DNA of 40,385 bases from an uncultured Bacilli bacterium (GTDB lineage: Bacteria; Bacillota_I; Bacilli_A; RF39; UBA660), in NCBI GenBank assembly GCA_934177995.1, contig CAKPPW010000011.1, positions 1-40,385 of the forward strand, given 5' to 3'. Shown one piece after another: positions 8,242 to 16,071 of this stretch (position 1 is the stretch's first letter; each line of letters starts with the position of its first letter). The position numbers were made by a program, and so were the translations under genes. Below the pieces are notes generated by a model, which was not told where the DNA came from, did not search any database, and saw nothing but the letters and a program-made list of their open reading frames with translations.

Positions 8242-9780
8242 ATGAGTACTAAAAGTACACGAAAAAAAGTTGTAAAAAAGACGGAAACAGATTTAGAATT
8301 TGAAAAAGCTAAAAAAAATGTTAAATTGATTGGTATTGTTGCCACTATTTTTCTATTTATCTTAGTAATAATAGGATTTTTAACTATGGGAAAACCATCT
8401 TATGCTGCACTACTTGAATCACTTCCTAATACCTTTACTAGTAAATTAGGAAAAAATCCAACTTGTAATGATAATCAAAATACTCCGGCTTGTAATGTAC
8501 TAAGAGAAATTGGAACTATCGATATTGATTATAGTTTCCAAGCTAGTTATGATAATAAACTTGCAGATTTATTCTGTATTGAACATATGAAGTCTATGAG
8601 TACTAGTGTTAACTATACAAAAGATAAATCAGTGTTAGATACTTATCCAGGAATTGTTTATATCTTAGATAATAATAACTTTGATACTTCTAAAGGTACT
8701 TGTAAAGCAAATGGAACTTGTACTGATTCACAACTAAATGAATATTTAACCCAAATAGCTATTTGGTGGTATATAGATAAAGTAAATGGTTGTGACGATA
8801 GTAAAAACTATTCAAGTAAAGGAGTAGAATCAACTATTACTGAAGATAATGATGGAAATGGTAAATATGATTCTAATAAGAACTATCAGTATTATAACAA
8901 TTTATCAGTACTTGATAAACAAGCTATTAAAACAAGTAAATATGCTAGTAAAATAGATTCACTAGTTACCGGAGCTTTATCCTATAAGGGAGATACTACT
9001 ACTCCTAGTATATCATTACCAGCAAAAGAGAATATAACTTATACTGTTAGTGGTAATAATGTTGTTACTAATACAATAACACCAACTAGTCCATCAGGCA
9101 GCTTTTCTGGTTATACTGTAACAGTAAGTAATAGTAATGTTAAAGTGCTTAATACAAACTTAGTAGAGCAAACAACTTTTGGAAAAGGTGAATCGTTTAT
9201 AATATCTATGCCTATATCTCTTGCTAAAGATAATGAAATATCAGTTGATGTTAATGTAGAAGGAAACTTTAGCAAAAAGAATGCATTCTTTTATAAGCCT
9301 ACTAGTACCTCTCTACAAACTACTGTATTAGGAGTAATTAATAATTCTAAAGAAAAAGCCAATTTAAATTTAACTTATCAAGTAGAACTAGGGATAGGAA
9401 AATTTCGTAAAGTAGATGCTGAAACAGGTAAGTATGTTTCAAATGCCACTTTAACAGTTATGGATTCTAAAGGAACTACTGTTAGTAGCTTTGAAACAAG
9501 TGATAAAGAAATAACGGTTACATTACCAGTCGGTAACTATACAGTAACAGAGACAAGAATACCAGATGGTTATAGTGCAGAAAAAACAACTTATGAATTT
9601 GAAATTAAAAAAGACGAAACAACAGAAATAGTTTTAAAAAATACTAAACTAATTGATGTTCCAAATACTAAGGCTACAATGACATATATTTATGGAATAG
9701 GAGCAGCAGTAGTTGTTGTTGGTATTATCTTCATAGTAATAGCTAATAAATCTTCTAATGGTAAAAAGAAGAAAAATTAA
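8242..9780 (+). CDS. Thioester-domain surface adhesin with SpaA-like domain
   Basis: This is a sortase-type surface protein of about 512 residues. Residues 30-55 form a signal/membrane segment ending GKPSYAA. A thioester domain follows: Cys112 in LFCIEH and Gln171 in TQIAIWWY match the Cys-Gln pair that makes the internal thioester in TED adhesins, which bind host surfaces covalently. Residues about 385-480 form a SpaA/prealbumin-like domain (GKFRKVDAETGKYVSNATL, then PVGNYTVTETRIPDGY). The C-terminus is a sorting signal: VPNTKA, a hydrophobic helix and a KKKKN tail; VPNTK is an unusual variant of LPxTG. Start ATG 8242 follows AAGGTGAG (8230-8237). The sortase gene overlaps its 3' end. Confidence 0.85.
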   Translation: MSTKSTRKKVVKKTETDLEFEKAKKNVKLIGIVATIFLFILVIIGFLTMGKPSYAALLESLPNTFTSKLGKNPTCNDNQNTPACNVLREIGTIDIDYSFQASYDNKLADLFCIEHMKSMSTSVNYTKDKSVLDTYPGIVYILDNNNFDTSKGTCKANGTCTDSQLNEYLTQIAIWWYIDKVNGCDDSKNYSSKGVESTITEDNDGNGKYDSNKNYQYYNNLSVLDKQAIKTSKYASKIDSLVTGALSYKGDTTTPSISLPAKENITYTVSGNNVVTNTITPTSPSGSFSGYTVTVSNSNVKVLNTNLVEQTTFGKGESFIISMPISLAKDNEISVDVNVEGNFSKKNAFFYKPTSTSLQTTVLGVINNSKEKANLNLTYQVELGIGKFRKVDAETGKYVSNATLTVMDSKGTTVSSFETSDKEITVTLPVGNYTVTETRIPDGYSAEKTTYEFEIKKDETTEIVLKNTKLIDVPNTKATMTYIYGIGAAVVVVGIIFIVIANKSSNGKKKKN

Positions 9781-10432
9781 TAAAAAAGGCCAACTTCTTC
9801 TAGTTGGTCTTTTCTTCCTTTTAATAGGTCTATCAGTAATGATTTATATTCCTATTAAAACTATTAAAGATAAAGTATTTAGTGAAATGAAATTAGCTAT
9901 TTATCAAGATGAAATAAATGAAGATAATGAAACTATAAATGATATAGGAACTAATAATATTAGTAAACCTACTACTAATAATATTAATCAGGCAGGTAAT
10001 ACTGCAGATGTACCTAAAAAAAATATCTCATATACATATATAGGTCAGTTAAGTATTCCAAAGATTAGATTTAAAAGAGGATTTGTTAAAAAAGAATCTA
10101 AGTATAATAACATCGAATATAATGTAACTATTGCTAAAGAAGCAGATTATCCCGATGTTAAGAATGGTAACTTCATTCTAATGGCTCATTCAGGAGATGC
10201 ACCCATATCTTTCTTTGAACCACTTTATAAATTAGAACTAGGGGATATTGCTACTGTTAGTTATAATGCTAAAGCATATTACTATAAACTAGTAAAAACT
10301 TATCAAGTAGAGAAAACTGGTAAAATTGCTATTTATCGTGATTATAATAAAAAGACCTTAACCTTAATAACTTGTACACATGATGATTTAACTAAACAAA
10401 GTGTTTATATCTTTGAACAAACAAATGAATAG
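9758..10432 (+). CDS. Sortase, probably serving the upstream adhesin
   Basis: Sortases cleave sorting signals and join proteins to the wall or to pilin subunits. This one has 224 residues: one N-terminal membrane segment (about 12-32), a low-complexity stalk (45-85) and the sortase barrel. Catalytic His144 is in LMAHSGD and Cys206 in LITCTHDD. The usual catalytic Arg a few residues after the Cys seems to be replaced: the equivalent stretch reads LTKQSVYIF, with Gln214 at the expected place. It overlaps the adhesin gene by 23 nt, so the two are translationally coupled, and the VPNTKA signal upstream is its likely substrate. Class D/E-like by size, but not certain. Confidence 0.85.
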   Translation: MVKRRKINKKGQLLLVGLFFLLIGLSVMIYIPIKTIKDKVFSEMKLAIYQDEINEDNETINDIGTNNISKPTTNNINQAGNTADVPKKNISYTYIGQLSIPKIRFKRGFVKKESKYNNIEYNVTIAKEADYPDVKNGNFILMAHSGDAPISFFEPLYKLELGDIATVSYNAKAYYYKLVKTYQVEKTGKIAIYRDYNKKTLTLITCTHDDLTKQSVYIFEQTNE

Positions 10433-10445
10433 GAGGGAATAGAAA

Positions 10446-11039
10446 ATGGATTTAAATATTATAGATAAAATAACCTTGTTCTTTAAGCTTAACTTTAATT
10501 CATTTCTAGCAATAGAAGAATTACTAATCTTTATAATTATCTTAAGTTTCTTACTAATTAATCTAAAGTATAAGAATAATAAAGTAAAAATATTTATTCC
10601 TTTTCTTCTCCTGTTTATAGTAAGTTTATGTATATTCCTTTATAGTAGTAGTATCTTATATGTTTTAGAAGAAATAGTAAAAGGAATAATTTATGCTATT
10701 TATTTTCCAAATATAATCTTTTATATAATAACAGTTATAATAAGTTTCTCTCTTATGATATATGCCATACTATCTAATAAACTAACTAATAAAGAGAAAA
10801 TAGTTAACTATCTATTATGTGGTATTCACTTATATCTATTTATTCTATTTATTACTAATTGTCTAGACTTAAATGTCTCACTAGTAAGACCATCTAAGAT
10901 ATATAAACATGATGAATTATATGCCTTAGTACAATCATGTCAGTTAGTATTTGTAGTAAATGTTATTTATCAAGGTGTAAAGCAACTGATAAGAAAATTG
11001 AAAAATAAGAGTAAGGATGATATAATAGACAAGAAGTGA
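10446..11039 (+). CDS. Polytopic membrane protein, unknown
   Basis: I do not recognise this 197-residue protein. It has four or five hydrophobic segments (about residues 17-40, 48-72, 78-108, 120-143 and a weaker one near 158-175) and a basic C-terminus (IRKLKNKSK). AGGAGGG lies before ATG 10446, 13 nt after the sortase stop. It ends 8 nt before the LtaS-like gene, so it is likely co-transcribed and may act with the cell-surface genes around it, but no motif says how. Confidence 0.75.
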   Translation: MDLNIIDKITLFFKLNFNSFLAIEELLIFIIILSFLLINLKYKNNKVKIFIPFLLLFIVSLCIFLYSSSILYVLEEIVKGIIYAIYFPNIIFYIITVIISFSLMIYAILSNKLTNKEKIVNYLLCGIHLYLFILFITNCLDLNVSLVRPSKIYKHDELYALVQSCQLVFVVNVIYQGVKQLIRKLKNKSKDDIIDKK

Positions 11040-11047
11040 GGTTTGTT

Positions 11048-13117
11048 ATGAAAGAGAAATTAACTAAACAAGTAAAAAGAGGAAAAAATTATTTAAGAAG
11101 AGTTAAGGAAGAACATTTAATTAAGAAATACTTTACAGATAATACTCTTTTCTTAACCTTTGTTTTAGTATGTGTGATAAATTCTACTATGCTTAGATTC
11201 TTTACTATGCATACCCTAGAAAACTATTTAGCTATTAAACCGATAATGGCTGATATTGGAATAGTTGTGTTAGTAGGATCATTTTCTTATCTCTTTAAGG
11301 GAAAGAAAAGATATACTTATTTATTGATAGCTAGTATTTTCTTTACAGCTATTTGTATGATTAACTCTATCTATTATACTTTTTATACATCTTTTGCTAG
11401 TGCTTCTATGTTATCTCTTACTCAGTTTATTGCTCCAGTATCAGATGCTGTAGTAGAAAATGTTTTACAATTAAAAGATTTACTTTATTTAATACCATTT
11501 GCTTTCTTTATTATTACTTATCATCGATTGTTAAAGAAAGGTAAGTTTAAACGATATACTAAGACAGAGAGAAAAACAAACTGGTTACATACATTTATAG
11601 CAGGTGTTGTAATATTAGTCGTATTTACTGTTACTTTATCAGGTCTTGAAATAGGTAGATTTGTTAAACAGTGGAATAGAGAATATATCGTTATGCGATT
11701 TGGTATTTACTTATATCAAGGTAATGATGTAGTTAAAAGTTTACAACCAAAGATAAGTGCTATGTTTGGTTATGATAATGCTAAGAAAAGTTTTGATGAA
11801 TACTTTAAAGATAAAAGTGATACAAGGGATTATAGTAATGAATATACTGGCATACTAGAAGGAAAAAATGTAATAGTTATTCATGCAGAGAGTTTCCAAG
11901 ATGTAGCTCTTAACAAAACCTTTAATGGACAAGAAGTAACTCCTAATATGAATAAATTAATTAAAGAAGGATTGTTCTTTAGTAACTTTTATTCCCAAGT
12001 AAGTGTAGGTACTAGTTCTGATACAGAATTAACTTTTAATACTAGTTTAATGCCTACTCAAAATGGTACTGCCTTTGTTAGTTATTTTGATAGGACATAT
12101 AATGGTACTCCTAAGTTTATGAAAGAAAAAGGTTATTATACATTTAGTATGCATGCTAATAATGCTGACTTTTGGAATAGAAGAGCTATGCATGAGTCTT
12201 TAGGATATGATAAGTTCTATAGTAAAGAAACATATAAGACTGAAGGAGAAGAAATGATAGGATTAGGTCTATCTGATAAATCATTCTTTAAACAGTCAGT
12301 AGAAAAATTAAAGAAAATAAAACAAGACCATGATAAGTTTTATGGAATAGTTATATCACTATCAAATCATACACCATTTTCAGATGTTACTAAGTATGGT
12401 GAATTTAAAGTTACTATGAATGAAGAAGTTACTAATGAAGATGGAACAACTACTACTGTAGAACATCCTTATCTAGAAGGTACTAAACTAGGTAACTACT
12501 TTAAATCAGTTCATTATGCAGATGCTGCTTTAGGTGAGTTCTTTCAAGAATTAGATGAGGCAGGGTTACTTGATAATACTGTTGTGATGCTTTATGGTGA
12601 TCATGATGCAAGACTACCAAAAGCAGATTATGTTAAGATGTTTAACTATGATATGACTACTGATAGTGTTAAATCTAAAGATGATCCAACATATCAAGAA
12701 TTTAATAGTTATCATTATGAATTAAATAGAAAAGTGCCATTATTAATTTGGACTAAAGATGATACTATTAAAGCTAAAGAAGTAACAGATATTATGGGAA
12801 TGTATGATGTACAACCTACAATTAGTAATATGTTAGGATTTTATAATAAGTATTCACTAGGACATGATATCTTTGAGATAAAAGATAACAATATAGTAGT
12901 ATTCCCTAATGGAAACTGGTTAACTAATAAGGTTTATTATAACAGTCAAAAAGGTGAATATATGTCTTTAAAAGATGAAGTAATAAGTGATGATTATATC
13001 TCTCAAAATAGTAAGTATACTGAGAAACTATTAGATGTTTCTAATAATATAATTGTCTTTGACTTATTAAATAAAGATAAGAATGAGAGTAAAGTAGTTA
13101 AGGAGGCCAGTAAATGA
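11048..13117 (+). CDS. LtaS-like lipoteichoic acid synthase / sulfatase-fold transferase
   Basis: This membrane enzyme has about five N-terminal transmembrane segments (residues 25-210) and a large extracellular alkaline-phosphatase/sulfatase-fold domain (about 270-620). LtaS family members move glycerol phosphate from phosphatidylglycerol to growing lipoteichoic acid. The family landmarks can be seen: VIHAESFQD (metal-binding Glu), VGTSSDTELTFNTSL (catalytic Thr region), and LYGDHDARL (metal-binding Asp-His). The start is placed at ATG 11048, after GTGAGG; the frame is open from 11036. It overlaps the next gene by ATGA. The donor (glycerol phosphate or another head group) cannot be decided from motifs. 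Confidence 0.88.
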   Translation: MKEKLTKQVKRGKNYLRRVKEEHLIKKYFTDNTLFLTFVLVCVINSTMLRFFTMHTLENYLAIKPIMADIGIVVLVGSFSYLFKGKKRYTYLLIASIFFTAICMINSIYYTFYTSFASASMLSLTQFIAPVSDAVVENVLQLKDLLYLIPFAFFIITYHRLLKKGKFKRYTKTERKTNWLHTFIAGVVILVVFTVTLSGLEIGRFVKQWNREYIVMRFGIYLYQGNDVVKSLQPKISAMFGYDNAKKSFDEYFKDKSDTRDYSNEYTGILEGKNVIVIHAESFQDVALNKTFNGQEVTPNMNKLIKEGLFFSNFYSQVSVGTSSDTELTFNTSLMPTQNGTAFVSYFDRTYNGTPKFMKEKGYYTFSMHANNADFWNRRAMHESLGYDKFYSKETYKTEGEEMIGLGLSDKSFFKQSVEKLKKIKQDHDKFYGIVISLSNHTPFSDVTKYGEFKVTMNEEVTNEDGTTTTVEHPYLEGTKLGNYFKSVHYADAALGEFFQELDEAGLLDNTVVMLYGDHDARLPKADYVKMFNYDMTTDSVKSKDDPTYQEFNSYHYELNRKVPLLIWTKDDTIKAKEVTDIMGMYDVQPTISNMLGFYNKYSLGHDIFEIKDNNIVVFPNGNWLTNKVYYNSQKGEYMSLKDEVISDDYISQNSKYTEKLLDVSNNIIVFDLLNKDKNESKVVKEASK

Positions 13118-13734
13118 AACTAAAGAAAAAGGTAAAAAGATGCTTAATAGTTGGCGGGATACTTTTAGTAGCAGGAGCTGGTGCTCTTGTCTATGAAATG
13201 AATTTTAAGTCTAAAACTACGGTTAAGAAAGCAACTGTTCTAACAGAGATAAAGGAGTATGGTTATACATTAAAATCTAATAAGAGTAAAGCTTATAAAA
13301 AGGAATTTAATAATCTTGCTGAACTATTAAAGAAAGATAATGTTGATGAAGAAGAATATGCTAAAGAGTTAACTAAGTTATTTGTTCTAGACTTTTATAC
13401 CTTATCAGATAAAGTAGCAAATACTGATGTAGGAGGTACTGACTTTGTTCATACTGATGCTAGAAATAATTTTCTAGAGAAAGCCGAAGATACTATTTAC
13501 AAGTATGTAGAAAATAATATGTATGGAGGAAGAAAGCAAGATTTACCTACTGTTAAAGAAGTAAAGATTGATAGTGTTGAAAATACAAGTTTTACTATAG
13601 ACAAAGTAACAGATGATAAAGCTTATCAAGTAACGGCTTCTTGGACTTATGATAGTGAAAATGATTATCAAAATAAAGCTACATTTACTTTTGTTCATGA
13701 AGATAAAAAGTTGTCATTAGTAGAAATGAAATGA
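13114..13734 (+). CDS. Membrane-anchored extracellular protein, unknown
   Basis: This 206-residue protein has a basic start (MKLKKKVKRC), one hydrophobic segment (about residues 10-28) and an exposed domain, so it is probably anchored with its C-terminus outside. The exposed part has helices, then strands ending TFTFVHEDKKLSLVEMK, loosely like NTF2-type folds; that is only an impression. The start ATG 13114 overlaps the LtaS-like stop (ATGA), and AGGAGG (13101-13106) precedes it. It is the last gene of the operon begun at 8242. A short hairpin without T run (13735-13751) follows. I do not know its function; helping the LtaS-like enzyme is a guess from coupling. Confidence 0.75.
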   Translation: MKLKKKVKRCLIVGGILLVAGAGALVYEMNFKSKTTVKKATVLTEIKEYGYTLKSNKSKAYKKEFNNLAELLKKDNVDEEEYAKELTKLFVLDFYTLSDKVANTDVGGTDFVHTDARNNFLEKAEDTIYKYVENNMYGGRKQDLPTVKEVKIDSVENTSFTIDKVTDDKAYQVTASWTYDSENDYQNKATFTFVHEDKKLSLVEMK

Positions 13735-13756
13735 TATGCTTATACAGCATAATTAA

Positions 13757-13784
13757 TTACAGATAAAAAAATACTTGCTATACT
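13757..13784 (+). promoter_or_regulatory. Promoter of the DGR target gene
   Basis: TTACAG (13757-13762), 16 nt, TATACT (13779-13784) with TGC directly before the -10. It lies 26 nt upstream of the GTG start; AGAGGG at 13796-13801 is the ribosome site. Confidence 0.55.
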
Positions 13785-13810
13785 AACTATTAGATAGAGG
13801 GTGTATTTAA

Positions 13811-15643
13811 GTGGATAAAATAGATAATCAAAAAAAGAAACTTATAATAGCAATAACACTGTTAATTATAATAATATTAGGTCTTGGAATAACATATGCC
13901 TGGTTAATTCAAATAGTAAATGGTGAAAAAATTCATTCTATGCGAGTAGGTACTTTTAGATTCAGTCTAACAGAAGAAAACTCTCTTACTATTAATTCTG
14001 GTGAATTCTTAAAAGATAGTGATGGACTTAATCAAGAGGGCTTTAAGTTTACGGTACAAAATGTTGGTAAAGGATATGGTTCTTATTCTGTATATTTAGA
14101 TGATGATACCTTATCTTCAGGACAAACTAGAATAGATGATAAATTTATAAGATATAGTCTAGGAGTAAATGATGATACAACTGGTACACCTACTAACTTA
14201 ACTAGTAGAAAGATTTATAGTGGGGGATTAGATGCTAGTGAGAAAGATACATTTGTCTTAAGACTATGGTTAAATCCAGATGTTAATGGTGATATTGGAG
14301 GACAAGTCTTTAAAGTAAAACTTAGAATAGAAGTTAATCAAATAGTACCAACTCCAGTAGCAGATAAACTATTAGCAGGAGTAGGAGATAAAGGTACTAT
14401 AGACACAAGTGATTCAGAACAAACCTTTATTACAGGAACTGATCCTAATAATTATATTTGGTATAGTGGAAAGTTATGGAGAGCAGTATCAATTGATCCC
14501 TCTGATAACTCCGTAAAATTAGTAACACAATGGAATATATCAAGCATACCATATAATGCAGATGGTAATACAGCCTTTCAAGGTAGTTATATGGAACAGT
14601 GGTTAAATGATACTTCAGTAGATGGCTTCTTAGGCAACCTAAGAGAACCAGATAAATTTATTAAAACCGATAGTGTTTGGAATGCCACTTCAACAACAGA
14701 AACAACTAAACCAGCAAAAACTACTATGGTAACAGATGCTGTAGGTTTATTAAATGTTTACGAGTATACAATGAGTTATAAAAATGCTATAGATTTCACA
14801 GGATACTTAAATAATGTTTTGTATTGGTGGACATTAACACCATATAGTACCTCGGACGTCCGTAACGTCTACGACCACGGCTATGTCAACAACACTAGTC
14901 CGACGAATTCGCGCGGCTCTCGCCCATCTATAAATCTAAAATCTGCTGTGAAAATTATAGACGGTGATGGAACTGTTGATAATCCGTACAGGCTTCAAGG
15001 TGATAATGATTCTCCAACAGGAGCATTATTGTCAACAAGATATAGTGGTGAATATATAAGCTTTGGAACCGGAGAAAACAATCTGTATCGAATAGTAAGT
15101 CATGAGAATGGAACAGGTACAAAAATAACAAGTGCTATACCTTTAAAGGAAAGTAGCAGTTATAAAAGTATAAAATTTGGAAGTAATGTAACATTTACTA
15201 AAGATAATACAATAGGAACATTTTTAAATGGTGATTATTTGACAAGTGGTACCTATCTAACTAGTGACCAAGTAAATATGATAGAAGATAATACTACATG
15301 GTACTTGGGAACTGTAGGTAGTGGAACAAATTATAAATTAGCAAAATATCAAGATGCAACAAGTAGTAGTCTAACGACATCAACTACTACTGCCCAAATA
15401 GGACTACTAAGATTAGGAGAATTAATGGCAGGACAATTTGATAAATATGGTAATAATACTGATTATTGGACATTAACACCATTAGATGCCTCGGGCGTCC
15501 GTGACGTCCGCTGCAGCGGCTATGTCTACGACAGTAGTCCGACGGATTCGGGCGGCTCTCGTCCATCTATGAATCTAAAATCTACAGTAAAGATAGTATC
15601 GGGAACAGGAATTAAGTCTGATCCCTTTGTGATTAGTAATTGA
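13811..15643 (+). CDS. DGR target: anchored surface protein with two variable modules
   Basis: This 610-residue protein is the diversified protein of the retroelement. Residues 10-32 form a membrane anchor ending GLGITYAWL, a pattern seen in SipW-type/TasA-like exported proteins. About 35-180 is a beta-rich domain resembling TasA/camelysin proteins. Two related modules follow (about 190-395 and 400-610), each with a WTLTP block and an RPS(I/M)NLKS(A/T)VKI end; this resembles the C-type-lectin-like/DUF6273 display domains used by many DGR targets. Between those blocks lie VR1 (residues 348-371) and VR2 (561-584). Start GTG 13811 follows AGAGGG at 13796-13801. Display outside the cell and binding of ligands by the variable loops are inference. 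Confidence 0.9.
   Translation: MDKIDNQKKKLIIAITLLIIIILGLGITYAWLIQIVNGEKIHSMRVGTFRFSLTEENSLTINSGEFLKDSDGLNQEGFKFTVQNVGKGYGSYSVYLDDDTLSSGQTRIDDKFIRYSLGVNDDTTGTPTNLTSRKIYSGGLDASEKDTFVLRLWLNPDVNGDIGGQVFKVKLRIEVNQIVPTPVADKLLAGVGDKGTIDTSDSEQTFITGTDPNNYIWYSGKLWRAVSIDPSDNSVKLVTQWNISSIPYNADGNTAFQGSYMEQWLNDTSVDGFLGNLREPDKFIKTDSVWNATSTTETTKPAKTTMVTDAVGLLNVYEYTMSYKNAIDFTGYLNNVLYWWTLTPYSTSDVRNVYDHGYVNNTSPTNSRGSRPSINLKSAVKIIDGDGTVDNPYRLQGDNDSPTGALLSTRYSGEYISFGTGENNLYRIVSHENGTGTKITSAIPLKESSSYKSIKFGSNVTFTKDNTIGTFLNGDYLTSGTYLTSDQVNMIEDNTTWYLGTVGSGTNYKLAKYQDATSSSLTTSTTTAQIGLLRLGELMAGQFDKYGNNTDYWTLTPLDASGVRDVRCSGYVYDSSPTDSGGSRPSMNLKSTVKIVSGTGIKSDPFVISN
14846..14924 (+). repeat. DGR variable repeat 1 (VR1)
   Basis: VR1 aligns without gaps to the template repeat at 15741-15819 (offset 895). 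The eight differences are all at adenines in TR: Asn codons at residues 349, 354, 355, 356, 358, 362 and 368 became Asp, Tyr, Asp, His, Tyr, Thr and Arg. Asn352, 360, 361 and 366 are unchanged. All non-Asn codons match. Adenine-only change is the mark of mutagenic retrohoming. Confidence 0.95.
15489..15561 (+). repeat. DGR variable repeat 2 (VR2)
   Basis: VR2 aligns to TR with offset 256. All eleven TR Asn codons are changed (residues 562, 565, 567-569, 571, 573-575, 579, 581 now Gly, Asp, Arg, Cys, Ser, Tyr, Tyr, Asp, Ser, Asp, Gly), by 15 adenine substitutions. The only other difference is a silent C-to-T at 15562, at the 3' edge. It is 46 of 70 GC over 15491-15560, far above its surroundings. 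Confidence 0.95.
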
Positions 15644-15650
15644 TAGATAT

Positions 15651-15686
15651 CTTTTTGACTAGGAAATGTATTTTCTAGTCAAAAAG
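15651..15686. repeat. 12-bp hairpin between target stop codon and TR
   Basis: CTTTTTGACTAG (15651-15662) pairs perfectly with 15675-15686 around a 12-nt loop. It begins 7 nt after the target stop codon. No T run follows on the plus strand, so it is not a typical terminator. DGRs such as that of Bordetella phage BPP-1 carry a hairpin/cruciform just after the VR that aids retrohoming, and this may be its counterpart; that is inference. Confidence 0.6.
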
Positions 15687-15740
15687 AAAAAAATATGGCT
15701 ATAAGATGTAATATAGATTATAGTAGGGAACTATCACTAG

Positions 15741-15819
15741 AGTACCTCGAACGTCCGTAACGTCAACAACAACGGCAATGTCAACAACAATAGTCCGACG
15801 AATTCGAACGGCTCTCGCC
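15741..15819 (+). repeat. DGR template repeat (TR)
   Basis: This noncoding segment is the invariant template. Read in the VR frame it encodes Ser-Asn-Val-Arg-Asn-Val, then Asn-rich runs, with eleven AAC/AAT codons, and shares every non-Asn codon with VR1. An in-frame TAG at 15738 precedes it and no start codon exists, so it is not translated. The 73-nt core (15746-15818) is 37/73 GC in an AT-rich surround. GGCTCTCG (15810-15817) at the 3' edge is kept in TR and both VRs and is the likely initiation-of-homology segment. Confidence 0.95.
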
Positions 15820-16039
15820 ATTTCCTCTTAAAACTAGTGTTATGGTATTTTGTAACTATATAGTATAGGTAAGAGGAACAGATAGTTTCCTTGTGTATAG
15901 CACTAAATAGCGGTTAGATAGCAAAATTAGTGGAACTGAAATTGCTTATAAACTATCCTTGCAAAATGATAAAAAAATAGAAAAGATTAATTCATTTTTT
16001 AGCGTCAAAAATGGTTGACGTTTTTTTTTTTTTTTTTTT
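15820..16039 (+). ncRNA. Structured 3' spacer of the TR RNA
   Basis: The stretch after TR has no ORF but clear base pairing: TTCCTCTTA (15822-15830) with 15870-15878 (9 bp, perfect), and GATAGTTT (15881-15888) with 15950-15957 (8 bp, perfect) enclosing smaller pairings. In studied DGRs the spacer 3' of TR binds the RT-Avd complex and primes cDNA synthesis. By position and structure this segment is the candidate equivalent. The RNA would end at the terminator at 16003-16039. Its 5' end is not clear: I see no convincing promoter between 15687 and 15740, so it may be carried on the target transcript. Confidence 0.65.
16003..16039 (+). terminator. Strong intrinsic terminator between TR RNA and RT genes
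   Basis: CGTCAA (16003-16008) pairs with TTGACG (16015-16020) around a 6-nt loop, followed by 19 consecutive T (16021-16039). An A-rich stretch precedes it. It lies only 32 nt before the next start codon, so the RT genes are probably expressed by read-through. Confidence 0.8.
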
Positions 16040-16071
16040 AAGTAGAATAAGGGTGTAAGGGTAGTGGTTCA

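Noticed and set aside
15687..15740. A dedicated promoter for the TR RNA
   Set aside because: TATAAG (15700) and TATAGT (15719) look like -10 elements but neither has a matching -35 or TGn; the support is too weak to call.
14846..15819. VR1, VR2 and TR as ordinary tandem duplications
   Set aside because: Ordinary drift would spread over all bases and codon positions. Here 23 of 24 differences are at TR adenines and TR has no reading frame of its own.
15741..16039. A CRISPR array or spacer region in the repeated GC-rich segment
   Set aside because: Only one TR copy and two protein-coding VR copies exist, 256 and 895 nt away, with no regular repeat-spacer units and no cas genes.
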